A stretch of 54,931 nt of DNA. Source: CAVDHB01 sp963608705 (GTDB taxonomy: Bacteria; Bacteroidota; Bacteroidia; Bacteroidales; Bacteroidaceae). This document shows, piece after piece, positions 8,081-16,403 of this stretch. Positions within the stretch are counted from its first letter, which is position 1. Each line of letters starts with the position of its first letter. The notes under the pieces are model-generated. The model was not told where the DNA came from. It saw nothing but the letters and a program-made list of their open reading frames with translations, and ran no database searches. The DNA is taken from contig CAVDHB010000010.1 in the NCBI GenBank assembly GCA_963608705.1, forward strand, positions 1-54,931. Direction: 5' to 3'. A program made the position numbers and the translations under genes.

Positions 8081-9232
8081 ATGGATAAGATGGAATTGAG
8101 ACTGCCAAACATCGGTTTTGATATGTCGATAACCGACCTGATAATGGAGCTGGAAAAAATGCGTTATAAGATTTTGGAAGGAGATACCCATCCCTTGGTA
8201 TTCTTGCAAATTAAGCGAATTTTCCAGACATTGGAAAGTGTAGGGTCCTCAAGGATTGAAGGCAATAATACTACCATCATGGACTATGTGGAGAGCACTA
8301 AGATTCAAAGGGAAGTACAAATTTCCTCATCACAGGAGAACATAGCGGAGATTTTGAATATAGAGAATGCGATGAAATACATTGAGGAGAATATTCAGGA
8401 TATTCCTATTTCCTCCAAATTTATAAGGGAGTTGCATCAGCTTACAGTACAGGGACTGAACATACACAAGGAGGGAGCCTTGCATCCGGGTGTGTATCGA
8501 ATGCAGAATGTAAAGATTGGTGGTTCTGCACATACACCTCCGGACTATACACAAGTAGAAGGCATGATGCAAGAACTGATAGACTTCGTGAACAAGGATG
8601 ACGCTCACAAATATGATTTGCTTAAAATTGCCATTGCACATCATAGATTTGTCTGGATTCACCCGTTCGAAAACGGTAACGGGCGTGTTGTCAGGCTGTT
8701 CACCTATGCACTCCTGCTCAAATTCGTATTTAAAAGCAAAGATAGGATTATAAATCCTACGGCAGTCTTCTGCTCAGACAGGAACGCCTATTATTCTAAT
8801 TTGGCAAAGGCAGACCTTGGTACAGACCCGGGATTAATAGCTTGGTCAGAATATATGTTAAACGGGCTTCGCTTAGAGATAGAAAAGATAGATAAGCTGA
8901 CGAATTATGGATATTTACGAGATAAAATACTCTTGCCTGCACTGGTGGACTCAAGAGATAATGCCTACATCAAATTGGAAGAATATACAATATTGAGGAA
9001 CACTGTATCAAGTAGTGGGCAAATATTGCAGTCTGGTGACTTGAAAAAGAGTTTTCCAGCATCATCGAGTTCGGAACGTTCAAGAATGGTTAGAGGGTTG
9101 ATAGATAAAGGAATGTTAATGCCTATATATAAAGGTGCAAGAAAATATGTAATAGCCTTTGGAAACAATTATCTTTTAAGGAGCATACTTAAAGAGTTGG
9201 ATAAGAATGGCTTTTTGCCGATAAAAAAATAG
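8081..9232 (+). CDS. Fic-domain protein (predicted AMPylator), class II-like
   Basis: A 383-aa protein. The Fic active-site motif HPFENGNGRVVR is at residues 194-205, with all catalytic positions intact, so it should transfer AMP or another nucleotide moiety to a target hydroxyl. An inhibitory-helix motif SSRIEG (residues 56-61, pattern S/TxxxEG/N) lies N-terminal to it, as in self-inhibited class II Fic proteins. The C-terminal third (about 290-370) looks like a winged-helix DNA-binding tail (LKKSFPASSSSERSRMVRGL). No antitoxin gene is adjacent; it has its own promoter and terminator. Role is unknown: candidates are stress regulation, phage defence or a solitary toxin-like enzyme. Confidence 0.9.
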   Translation: MDKMELRLPNIGFDMSITDLIMELEKMRYKILEGDTHPLVFLQIKRIFQTLESVGSSRIEGNNTTIMDYVESTKIQREVQISSSQENIAEILNIENAMKYIEENIQDIPISSKFIRELHQLTVQGLNIHKEGALHPGVYRMQNVKIGGSAHTPPDYTQVEGMMQELIDFVNKDDAHKYDLLKIAIAHHRFVWIHPFENGNGRVVRLFTYALLLKFVFKSKDRIINPTAVFCSDRNAYYSNLAKADLGTDPGLIAWSEYMLNGLRLEIEKIDKLTNYGYLRDKILLPALVDSRDNAYIKLEEYTILRNTVSSSGQILQSGDLKKSFPASSSSERSRMVRGLIDKGMLMPIYKGARKYVIAFGNNYLLRSILKELDKNGFLPIKK

Positions 9233-9318
9233 TTACAAAACATCTACTTTTACTCTTTGTGAATATCTGAATCAAGGGGCATTCACTGGATAGTGTCAAA
9301 ATTACATACTGGGATATG

Positions 9319-9352
9319 GAGGCTGTACCACAGGGTACAGCCTCATTTTCTT
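9319..9352 (+). terminator. Terminator after the first Fic gene
   Basis: An 11-pair stem GAGGCTGTACC (9319-9329) with GGTACAGCCTC (9334-9344), then ATTTTCTT. It isolates the Fic gene as a single-gene unit. Confidence 0.85.
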
Positions 9353-9445
9353 CTATCTTCAAGTAACTTGGTAGAGCCATCATTTCAGACCTAGTAATGT
9401 CTCTACAGACGACTCTATAAGGTTCTGTTTGTCTCGGAAATAGCC

Positions 9446-10522
9446 TTACCCTAACGTCATTGTGACGTACTTGGTCAGCAAGTAACCGCCTCCTACGAGC
9501 CAGATGTAGAGTAGACCTGCTAACAGGAATGGTTTAGCTCCGGCTTGTTTGAACTTGGCGATGTTTGTGTCAGTACCTAATGCGGTCATGGCCATTGTGA
9601 GCATGAAGGTGTCGATATACTCAATGGTACCGTTAAGGGGAATCTCCTTCACGGAGTTGACTCCGCACAGATGTTCCAATACCGTATTCAGGCAAATCAC
9701 GAGAATGAAGATAAAGGCGAACCATGGAATGGTTATCTTGCGTTTCCCTCCCTCAGACGCTTTCGTGGACTTCCGTGTGCGAGACAGGATGAGACCGAGC
9801 ACTACAAGCACAGGAGCCAACAGCATCACACGTATCATCTTGGTGATGGTGGCCGTTCCGGCTATGCCGAGCGTGTCAGTCGGGTCCATGGCGTTGCCTG
9901 CGCCAGCCACGTGCGCTACCTCGTGCAGCGTGCTGCCTGTATAGATGGCCACGGTGGTGTCGCTTAGGCCACTGAGCATTCCCGTGCGGTACATAATGGG
10001 ATAGAGAAACATGGAGAGCGTTCCGAAAATGACCACCGTGCTTACGGCGATGGCCGTCTTGTAGCCTTCGCATTTCACTACAGGCTCTGCTCCCAATACA
10101 GCCGCCGCACCACAAATGGAACTACCCACGGAAGTCATCAACGCAGTATCGCTATCCATCTTCAGAAACTTCGCCAGGAGCATGCCAAGACACAAGGTGC
10201 CTCCTACTATAATAAGGTCTACCACGATGGCCGGCAGTCCTACGGCTACCACCTGGCTCAGGGTCAGTCTGAATCCGTAGAGAATGATGCCTAACCGAAG
10301 CATCTGTTTGGTGCAGAACTTGATGCCCGGCACCCATGTTTCGGGCAGTTTGTTGCGAAGACTGTTGGCGTACAGCATTCCAAGGATAATGCCTACGATG
10401 AGTGGACTGAACGAGAGATGCTTCACGAAGGGAATCTCCGCGATGTAGAATGCGGCGAACGAGAACAGTGCAATCAGCAGTATGCCGTGCAAGGTGTTCG
10501 CCCTGTTACCTTTTTCAAACAT
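9446..10522 (-). CDS. yeiH: YeiH-family putative sulfate exporter
   Basis: A 358-aa inner-membrane protein of the YeiH (UPF0324) family with about ten hydrophobic segments. Family-typical stretches include LSFSPLIVGIILGMLYAN, MTSVGSSICGAAAVLGAEP and YTGSTLHEVAHVAGAGN. Family members are annotated as putative sulfate exporters; direct evidence is limited. The LysR regulator gene lies immediately upstream on the same strand, mirroring the YeiE-YeiH arrangement in enterobacteria. A -7 box (10568-10561) and a LysR-type site (10601-10628) lie in the 111-base gap, so YeiH is probably controlled by that regulator. Confidence 0.9.
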   Translation of the reverse strand: MFEKGNRANTLHGILLIALFSFAAFYIAEIPFVKHLSFSPLIVGIILGMLYANSLRNKLPETWVPGIKFCTKQMLRLGIILYGFRLTLSQVVAVGLPAIVVDLIIVGGTLCLGMLLAKFLKMDSDTALMTSVGSSICGAAAVLGAEPVVKCEGYKTAIAVSTVVIFGTLSMFLYPIMYRTGMLSGLSDTTVAIYTGSTLHEVAHVAGAGNAMDPTDTLGIAGTATITKMIRVMLLAPVLVVLGLILSRTRKSTKASEGGKRKITIPWFAFIFILVICLNTVLEHLCGVNSVKEIPLNGTIEYIDTFMLTMAMTALGTDTNIAKFKQAGAKPFLLAGLLYIWLVGGGYLLTKYVTMTLG

Positions 10523-10560
10523 GGTTGCGTATCTTATGCTTTAATGTTACTAATTGCTTG

Positions 10561-10568
10561 CAAAGGTA
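10561..10568 (-). promoter_or_regulatory. -7 box of yeiH
   Basis: TACCTTTG on the minus strand with no good -33 box, as expected for an activator-dependent promoter. The LysR-type site lies about 60 bases upstream of the predicted transcription start. Confidence 0.6.
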
Positions 10569-10600
10569 ACATCATTTCTTGTGATAGATTGATAAGTTGA

Positions 10601-10628
10601 GGTTATAGCCGATAACGTTTGGTTATAG
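10601..10628. promoter_or_regulatory. LysR-type operator upstream of yeiH
   Basis: GGTTATAG occurs at 10601 and again at 10621, exactly 20 bases apart. Inside lies ATAAC-GTTTG-GTTAT (10612-10626), a perfect five-base inverted repeat fitting the LysR box T-N11-A. Its centre is near -60 relative to the predicted yeiH start, where LysR recognition sites usually lie. Confidence 0.65.
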
Positions 10629-10633
10629 GCTCT

Positions 10634-11554
10634 CTATTTGATGGTATATCCGCGCAGGTATGCGTCGTTCGCCATGTGATTGCAGGCGAACCGTTTGAAC
10701 AGGTCTGCCATCTCAGTACACTTCCCTTGTTTGGTCACGAAGTGCAGACAGCGTTCGAACGTCAGACCGTCTACGTCCACGATACGGAGCAGTCCGCTTT
10801 TCAGTTCGTTAATCACCGAGAATACCGATACGATTCCGAAGGTGTCGCTGTGGCAGACAAAGCGTTTGATGGCCTCCGTACCTCCTAAATGGAGTCTTAC
10901 CTGCATCTCTGACAGGTTCACGCCAGCCTTTTCCAGTGAGTTGGCGATGACATCCAATGTGCCGGAGCCTTGTTCCCGGAGTACGAAAGGCAACTTGCGT
11001 AGTTGGTTAATAGTCAGTTCCCCCTTCCCTGCCCGTTTGTTTCCCGTGCGTGCGATTACCACCAATTCATCACGCAGCACAGGTTGATAGTCTAACCCTG
11101 TGCGTCTGTACGCCCCTTCCGTCATGCCGAGGTCGAGCGACTGTTCTTTCAGCAGTCGTTCGACGCCTTGTGAGTTGGTGTCCACCATGCTTACCTGTAT
11201 GTGGGTGTATTTCCGGGCGAATGCCGCCAGCACGGCAGGCAGTATATATTGTGCGATGGTCGTGCTGACTCCGATACGCAGCAGTCCCTCATGCGTGCCG
11301 TTCAGCCGGTGCAGGTCATATTCCATGCTGTTGTATTCCGTCTCGATGGCCTCGCAGTGTCTGAGCATCACCTTTCCTGCTTCCGTCAGTGAGGTTCCGC
11401 CACTTTCCCGGTCGAAGAGCCTCACACCGTAAGTGTGTTCCAGCTCTTTGATGTGCTTGGTAATGGCAGGCTGGCTCACAAACAGCTCTTGTGCCGCCCT
11501 CGTGAAGCTGAGGTTGCGTGCGACACTCATGAAGGCTTTCAGTCGGAAGTCCAT
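10634..11554 (-). CDS. LysR-family transcriptional regulator
   Basis: A 306-aa regulator. The N-terminal winged helix-turn-helix is evident (FTRAAQELFVSQPAITKHIKEL, residues 18-39, given here in part as FTRAAQELF and QPAITKHIK), followed by the linker helix and a periplasmic-binding-protein-like effector domain (from about residue 90, LLRIGVSTTIAQYILP). It is of the CysB/YeiE-like branch judging by its partner gene. It is transcribed toward yeiH, and a LysR box lies between the two, so it most likely activates yeiH in response to a sulfur-related or lysine-like effector; the effector is unknown. A 22-base-period array of palindromes lies upstream (11579-11672) and may govern its own transcription. 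Confidence 0.9.
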   Translation of the reverse strand: MDFRLKAFMSVARNLSFTRAAQELFVSQPAITKHIKELEHTYGVRLFDRESGGTSLTEAGKVMLRHCEAIETEYNSMEYDLHRLNGTHEGLLRIGVSTTIAQYILPAVLAAFARKYTHIQVSMVDTNSQGVERLLKEQSLDLGMTEGAYRRTGLDYQPVLRDELVVIARTGNKRAGKGELTINQLRKLPFVLREQGSGTLDVIANSLEKAGVNLSEMQVRLHLGGTEAIKRFVCHSDTFGIVSVFSVINELKSGLLRIVDVDGLTFERCLHFVTKQGKCTEMADLFKRFACNHMANDAYLRGYTIK

Positions 11555-11578
11555 TGGATTGTCTAATATGTGCTGACC

Positions 11579-11672
11579 TTGTTGTGTTGTTACAATGCCT
11601 GTGTAATCCGATTACAAAGGCCGTGTAATGCTGTTACAAAGGCGTTGTAATTTGATTACAAAGGCTGTGTAA
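11579..11672. repeat. Tandem array of TGTAAT-N3-ATTACA palindromes
   Basis: Units start at 11601, 11623 and 11645, with a fourth half unit at 11667 and a degenerate one before 11593. The period is exactly 22 bases. Each full unit is a 15-base palindrome (TGTAATCCGATTACA is perfect; the others differ at the centre or by one base), joined by AAGGC plus one base and G/T. The last half overlaps the stop of the DUF4292 gene. It sits upstream of lysR and is probably an operator cluster, not a CRISPR array. Confidence 0.8.
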
Positions 11673-11674
11673 TC

Positions 11675-12550
11675 TTAATTCCCGCTCAGTTTTCCAATTT
11701 GTTTTAGCAGGTCTTTCAGTGCGATTTGCTTGTAGCTTGACTTGACCTGTACACGGGTTTCCCAGTCACGGTCGTTATTGATACGGCTGAGTTTCAGAGA
11801 AACACGCAGGGGACTTTTCAGTCCGCTTACCTGTATGCCGATTTCGCCGGGATAGGAATGTCCGTTGAAGTTGGTATAGGTACCGTAGTTCCAAGTCACT
11901 TTGGCGTTGTCAGCCGTGGTATGGGGTGAGGCGGAGGCTATGGTGACTTGATGCACTAAATAGTTAGCCAAACTTGCTACGAATGTGTAGGCCAAGGCGT
12001 TGTCTTTATAATGGAGTGTCACCGTCTGGTTGGCAGGTTGGGTAGCCTGGAAGTCACTGCCAGCGGGTGTCTTCTTGCCCGGTACGAACAGCTCATTCCA
12101 GAACAGGGATTGCAGCACATTGAAATCCAAGTGAGTGGCGGCGAGGAAGTCCACTTGGTTATAGGGCAGCTTGATATACGCCTTGTTGATGCGGTCTATC
12201 ATCAGCACATAGTCCTTTGTGAATTCTAGCTTTCCAGCCTCGATAATGCCGAAGGCCACTAAAGAGAGCTGGATTACATCATCCCGCTTCATCTTCACGG
12301 AGCCTCCCACGGAGATGTCTTTCGTTCCCATGGTGGCGGAGAATTTCAGCTTGGCGGTGAGGTACTGCTCCTTGGAACGGTTGGCGTTGAGCCGCTGTAC
12401 GATTTGCTCGTTTTGGTTCTCGGCTTGGGAGACTGTTTTCTCCGTAGGGGCTGTTACTTTATGCTGTGTCAAGTTCTTATGTGAACGGCAGGAAGACAGC
12501 AACAGACAGCTTCCTGCGGCCAGAGTCAAGAGTAATGAGGTGGTTTTCAT
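11675..12550 (-). CDS. DUF4292 domain lipoprotein
   Basis: A 291-aa lipoprotein: the signal peptide ends in the lipobox LLSSC, with lipidated Cys21. The mature protein matches the DUF4292 family of Bacteroidetes, a LolA/LppM-like beta-rich fold inferred to sit in the periplasm or outer membrane. The function is not established. Its start codon overlaps the stop of the TPR lipoprotein gene (12547-12550, ATGA), so the two are translationally coupled in a dut-TPR-DUF4292 operon that recurs in Bacteroidales. Co-occurrence suggests a joint envelope role, perhaps in cell-wall or lipoprotein handling, which is inference. The gene usually followed by an M23 peptidase gene in relatives is not followed by one here. 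Confidence 0.85.
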   Translation of the reverse strand: MKTTSLLLTLAAGSCLLLSSCRSHKNLTQHKVTAPTEKTVSQAENQNEQIVQRLNANRSKEQYLTAKLKFSATMGTKDISVGGSVKMKRDDVIQLSLVAFGIIEAGKLEFTKDYVLMIDRINKAYIKLPYNQVDFLAATHLDFNVLQSLFWNELFVPGKKTPAGSDFQATQPANQTVTLHYKDNALAYTFVASLANYLVHQVTIASASPHTTADNAKVTWNYGTYTNFNGHSYPGEIGIQVSGLKSPLRVSLKLSRINNDRDWETRVQVKSSYKQIALKDLLKQIGKLSGN

Positions 12551-14367
12551 CCTTTAATGTATTTCTTTAGTCTTATTTTCTGTTTGAGTTTTGTCTTGCG
12601 TATCTCTTCATCGGGACCCAGCTTCAACGCCTTCTTCCAGCAAGCGAGCGCCTCTTGTCGTTTTCCCGCTTTGAAATAGATGTCGCCGGCGTGTTCCATC
12701 ACGGCAGACTGCGTGTCTCCTCCGTTCTTTAGGGCCTGGTCAATGTATGTGCAGGCTTCCGTGTATTTCCCCTTCTCGAACAGAATCCAGGCGTAGGTGT
12801 CCAGGTAAGTCGGGTTGTTGGGCTCGGCCTTGATAGTGCGGTAGCTCATTTCCTCCGCCTTGTCCAGTCTTTTTCCTTCAAGGGAGAGATAATAAGCGTA
12901 GTTGTTCAGTACCATGATGTTGTTGTCCTTGTAGACCAGCGAGGAGTCGTAAGCCGCATACGCTTCCGTCTTCCGTTTCAGCTGGAAATACAGGTCGCCC
13001 ATCATTCCGTACATATCCGATACCATGTCAGGCTTGCTTTTGGGCGAGACCTGTTTAGTCCCCTTCTCCAACATTTCCAACGCTTTCTCTTTCCGGTTTG
13101 TTTGGGAATAAGCGATGGACAGGTAATAATAGAACGGAAGCTCTGTGGGGTTGTACACTGTGGCCGGGATGCAGATTTGCACGATATTCTCGTAGTCTTC
13201 TGGAGTGGCGTTCTCTTTGGCGTAGTAGCTCAGCAGTTGCAGACGGGCCGGCAGGTTCTCCGGGTTTAAGGCGAGAATCTGCTTTAAGACAGGCTCGATG
13301 TCTTTTTGCGGTTTGTGCTTCGTGACCATGTATTGTGCGCACAGCATGGCCAAGTCGGCGTTTTCCTGTTTCATCCGCAGTTGGCGTTGGAACAAGTCCA
13401 TGAGGCGTAGGCTGTCCTTCCCCTGCCGCTGCTCACTCTTGGCAATCAAGGTGCGCATCACGTTCAGGCGAGCGTCTGGCTCCAGGGAAGGGTTCATCAA
13501 TACTTTATCGACTTCCTGTTGATAAAGGGAGTCCTTTCCGTTCTTCTCATAGTAAGAAGCCAGGGAAAGTCGTGCCGGCGCATTGGCGGAGTCTATTTTC
13601 AAGATACTGTCTATCACCGCCAATCCCTTGGCCGTCTCGTTGTGGTCCAAGTACATTCCCGCCAGCAAGTTGGAATAACGGAGGTCGTTCGGATTCTTCT
13701 GGCACAGCTCCCTCACCATGGAATATGCTTTGTCCATTTGTTTCATCAGTACATAGAGCCGTACTTTCTCCATGGTGGTCTGTTCAGAGACACCCTCTAT
13801 TTCCTCAAACTTGGAAAGCGTTTTGATAGCGTTGGGATAGTCTGCCTTCTCATTATATAGTTGGAGCAGTCCGGCCAAGGCGTTCTCTTTGTCGGGGAAA
13901 TGGGCGGCAATATATTCGTACACCGCTATCGCCCTGTCCGTCTTGCGGGCGTTCAGATAGAAATCACCCAATGTTTGTAAGTACCAGTAGTTGGAAGGCT
14001 CGATGGCCGCCGCCATTTCCAGATGCGACAACGTGAGACTGTCGTTTCCTAAACGGTCGTACAGGTTGGCCAGCTCAAAATGGACAGCGGAAGAGTGAGG
14101 CTGGATGTGCAGACAGTGTGCGTACAGGTCGAACGCCGCCGCTTCATCTCCTTTTTCCTTGCTTCTTAACGCCTCCATGAAGAACATGTCGAACTTGCGT
14201 TGCGCTCCGGCTGTCAAGGAGTCCGCTTTGACAGGTTTCAGAAAAGAAAGACTCGCTGTTTCCTGCGGTCTTTCCGTAGTCTTCTTCGGGGAGGAACAAG
14301 CCGTCCATAAGACTGTCAGGAGGCAGCAGAGCCACATCCCCTGTCTTTTAATCATAGAAATGTCCAT
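12547..14367 (-). CDS. Tetratricopeptide-repeat lipoprotein
   Basis: A 606-aa lipoprotein with lipobox LWTAC (Cys24 counting from the ATG at 14367; a second ATG at 14355 gives a tighter signal peptide and is equally possible). The mature chain is an almost continuous series of TPR helical pairs, for example AVHFELANLYDRLGNDSLTL near residue 95 and TYLDTYAWILFEKGKYTEA near 530 (quoted in part as YLDTYAWILFEKGKY). TPR arrays scaffold protein complexes; the protein is expected to be anchored in the envelope. It lies 13 bases downstream of dut and overlaps the DUF4292 gene by four bases. Confidence 0.87.
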   Translation of the reverse strand: MDISMIKRQGMWLCCLLTVLWTACSSPKKTTERPQETASLSFLKPVKADSLTAGAQRKFDMFFMEALRSKEKGDEAAAFDLYAHCLHIQPHSSAVHFELANLYDRLGNDSLTLSHLEMAAAIEPSNYWYLQTLGDFYLNARKTDRAIAVYEYIAAHFPDKENALAGLLQLYNEKADYPNAIKTLSKFEEIEGVSEQTTMEKVRLYVLMKQMDKAYSMVRELCQKNPNDLRYSNLLAGMYLDHNETAKGLAVIDSILKIDSANAPARLSLASYYEKNGKDSLYQQEVDKVLMNPSLEPDARLNVMRTLIAKSEQRQGKDSLRLMDLFQRQLRMKQENADLAMLCAQYMVTKHKPQKDIEPVLKQILALNPENLPARLQLLSYYAKENATPEDYENIVQICIPATVYNPTELPFYYYLSIAYSQTNRKEKALEMLEKGTKQVSPKSKPDMVSDMYGMMGDLYFQLKRKTEAYAAYDSSLVYKDNNIMVLNNYAYYLSLEGKRLDKAEEMSYRTIKAEPNNPTYLDTYAWILFEKGKYTEACTYIDQALKNGGDTQSAVMEHAGDIYFKAGKRQEALACWKKALKLGPDEEIRKTKLKQKIRLKKYIKG

Positions 14368-14380
14368 GCTTGTCCGAGTA

Positions 14381-14815
14381 TTAGTTCACGCCCGTGTGGC
14401 CGAATCCCCCTGCTCCTCTTTCTGTCTCGTCTAACACGTCCACGGGAATCAGCTCCGCTTGTGTACAGCGGGCGATGACCATTTGTGCGATACGTTCACC
14501 GTCTTTAATGGTGAAGTCCTCCGTGGAGAGGTTGATGAGTATAACCCGCAGTTCCCCTCGGTAGTCTGCATCCACCGTGCCGGGAGAGTTCAGCACCGTA
14601 ATACCGTGTTTCAGAGCCAGTCCGCTGCGCGGTCTGACCTGCGCCTCATAGCCTTCAGGCAGTGCGATATACAGTCCCGTGGGAATCAACCTCCTTTCCA
14701 TGGGATGCAGCACGACGGGTGCGTCCAAGTTCGCCCGCAAGTCCATCCCTGCGGAAAGTGGTGTCTCGTATTTTGGCAACTCATGCCGTGACTTGTTGAT
14801 GATTTGTACTTTCAT
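14381..14815 (-). CDS. dut: dUTP diphosphatase
   Basis: A 144-aa trimeric dUTPase that hydrolyses dUTP to dUMP and pyrophosphate, keeping uracil out of DNA and supplying dTMP synthesis. All five family motifs are present in order: AGMDLRA (22-28), RPRSGLA (61-67), GTVDADYRGEL (79-89), GERIAQMVI (106-114) and the P-loop-like RGAGGFGHTG (133-142). It is the first gene of an operon with the TPR and DUF4292 lipoproteins. A -7 box is present 21 bases upstream. Confidence 0.97.
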   Translation of the reverse strand: MKVQIINKSRHELPKYETPLSAGMDLRANLDAPVVLHPMERRLIPTGLYIALPEGYEAQVRPRSGLALKHGITVLNSPGTVDADYRGELRVILINLSTEDFTIKDGERIAQMVIARCTQAELIPVDVLDETERGAGGFGHTGVN

Positions 14816-14835
14816 GCCTTCGTATCCTTTTCCTG

Positions 14836-14843
14836 CAAAAGTA
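14836..14843 (-). promoter_or_regulatory. -7 box of the dut operon
   Basis: TACTTTTG on the minus strand, an exact match to TAnnTTTG; the -33 region is only T/C-rich. Transcription would start near 14829. Confidence 0.6.
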
Positions 14844-15004
14844 GGGATTTTCCTTGAAAGACGGATATATTTGGGGAAGAAAAAACGTTATGCAATAAAT
14901 GAGGGTATCATGATAATAGCTATGGAACTCCCTTTTGATTCATGAGAGAGTATTCTATCTTTGATTCAATATAATGAATCGTGATATGCATTCGGTCTAT
15001 GAGA

Positions 15005-15904
15005 CTAATCTTTCCACAGTGGCTCTTCTTGCCAATTTTTTGGAAAACCCATAGCCCTGATGTCTACCATCGGAAAATCCGCCAACAGCTGTTGTAGATG
15101 ACCTTTCATGTCGTTGTGGGGCGACACTATGTTGACAAACCACTTGATGATGCAGATATCAAAGAATGTTCTATTGGGTGAAACCGAAGGATCCACCCAT
15201 GGGTGTGAAGGCTTTTTGGCAATCATTGGCGTGATGGGGTTCACCTTATTCCATACTCTTGCATGATGGCAACAAGCGTTTCTTGTAAGCGTTATGACTG
15301 TCATCCACGAAACAAACACAGGTATCGGGAGTGAAAAGTATGCCGCTATCTTCTTTCTCAACGCATTGTCTGCCAAATTTTCATAGATTCGGGTCACGAC
15401 TCCAAGCGGTAGTATCTCCACTAAAATCCATGCAGGTGGAAAAGCGTTGCTATATTTTTCCTTAAAATGGAGGATGAACTCCTCTTTCGAGTTTTTCAGT
15501 TCCTTGTTCACCAATGCCATGGTTCTGTTGAACTTTTCAGCATTTGCAAACAAAGTCCTATCTGTCATCCAGAAAATATTGCCTGTTTCCTCAGCCATGA
15601 TGTTTGCCAATGCGCTGCGCAGGGCTATCTCTATTTTCTCTATCTCATTGAAAAGAAACAACCGTAACTTTTTGTCGAAGCGGTACAGGTTGAGCGCATC
15701 TTGAAAGGTGCTGCCCACTTTATATTGATGTGCCTCCTTGGGTATTTGCAACAGGGGATACAAATAGGCACTGAGTCTATAGTAACCGATGTTTTGGATA
15801 TAGTGTTTCGCACGATTAGAATCATCAATGTCTAACCCTCTATTCTTTAAGAGGGTTACAATATCTGTGGGATTCTGATAAGTCTTGTAAAAGAGAATTC
15901 TCAT
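15005..15904 (-). CDS. Abi_2 (AbiD/AbiF-like) abortive-infection protein
   Basis: A 299-aa cytoplasmic protein of the Abi_2 family, linked to phage-triggered abortive infection. The N-terminal hallmark is IGYYRLSAYLYPL (residues 39-51). RNACCHHARVWN in the C-terminal half fits the RxxxxH motif of HEPN ribonucleases, to which this family is related. A longer frame reaches 16021, but it would cross the promoter (TTG-N20-TACATTTG, 15999-15969), so the start at 15904 (MRILFYK) is preferred. Upstream, the leader holds a GC-rich hairpin followed by a T-rich tract. The gene stands between the conserved dut operon and an orphan SusCD pair, a typical accessory slot; defence role is inferred from family. 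Confidence 0.85.
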   Translation of the reverse strand: MRILFYKTYQNPTDIVTLLKNRGLDIDDSNRAKHYIQNIGYYRLSAYLYPLLQIPKEAHQYKVGSTFQDALNLYRFDKKLRLFLFNEIEKIEIALRSALANIMAEETGNIFWMTDRTLFANAEKFNRTMALVNKELKNSKEEFILHFKEKYSNAFPPAWILVEILPLGVVTRIYENLADNALRKKIAAYFSLPIPVFVSWMTVITLTRNACCHHARVWNKVNPITPMIAKKPSHPWVDPSVSPNRTFFDICIIKWFVNIVSPHNDMKGHLQQLLADFPMVDIRAMGFPKNWQEEPLWKD

Positions 15905-15968
15905 GGGATATAAAATAAAACGACCCCCGATTTGAGCATCATTGAGAGGCTTGGGGGTTCTGGTGCTG

Positions 15969-15999
15969 CAAATGTACGACATTTGTTCCATATTGCCAA
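15969..15999 (-). promoter_or_regulatory. Promoter of the abi gene
   Basis: TTG (15999-15997), 20 bases, TACATTTG (15976-15969) on the minus strand. Transcription would start near 15963. Confidence 0.7.
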
Positions 16000-16117
16000 G
16001 GTTTTGTGGATTTTTCTTCAAAACTCACCATCTCATAGGATTTGAGAGTCTGATACTTATGGTAGGCGGATCACAAATCTGCCAGAACAAAAAATGTGTA
16101 AAACATTAGGAAAAGCT

Positions 16118-16142
16118 GAGACGTGATGAATCGCGTCTCTAC
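16118..16142. repeat. Dispersed hairpin repeat, copy 2 (module A)
   Basis: GAGACGTGAT, GA, then ATCGCGTCTC, followed by TAC. The flank on the left (16079-16117: TGCCAGAACAAAA, GTAAAACATTAGGAAAAGCT) is shared with copies near 22150-22180 and 23993-24007. Module B is missing. Confidence 0.75.
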
Positions 16143-16251
16143 TTATCGGGAGAGCCAGAAAAAAGTCATCTTTTGGCGTGGATAAGATAACTAATGTATG
16201 GCTATTAACTAAAAATAACAATCGGGGGGGGTGATTATCACGCTTTATATG

Positions 16252-16259
16252 TATCTTTG
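16252..16259 (+). promoter_or_regulatory. -7 box of the first susC-susD operon
   Basis: TATCTTTG, an exact match; no TTTG lies 19-20 bases before it, where a run of G is found instead. This is typical of a regulated promoter. The leader is about 140 nt. Confidence 0.6.
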
Positions 16260-16403
16260 CGGCAAGAAAATAGTAAAAAGAGATTTCTGAGTTAAAACGA
16301 TTCTGGACATGAGAGAAGAGCGATGCAACTCGCTTCGTCTTAGTTTCAAATGAAGTTTTAGGGAAGATAAGAGACGAATTACAAATCTTTAAAAGGTGAG
16401 ATT

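Larger units (their letters stand above)
15905..16403. other. Intergenic region between abi and susC
   Basis: Holds, left to right, the abi leader with a hairpin (15959-15923) and T-rich tract, the abi promoter (15999-15969, minus), a copy of the hairpin repeat (16118-16142), and the susC -7 box (16252-16259). The remainder shows a G run at 16224-16231 and no further gene. Confidence 0.7.

Noticed and set aside
11579..11672. Possible CRISPR array
   Set aside because: The repeat is 15 bases with six-to-seven-base near-constant spacers, so there are no unique spacers; no cas genes are present.
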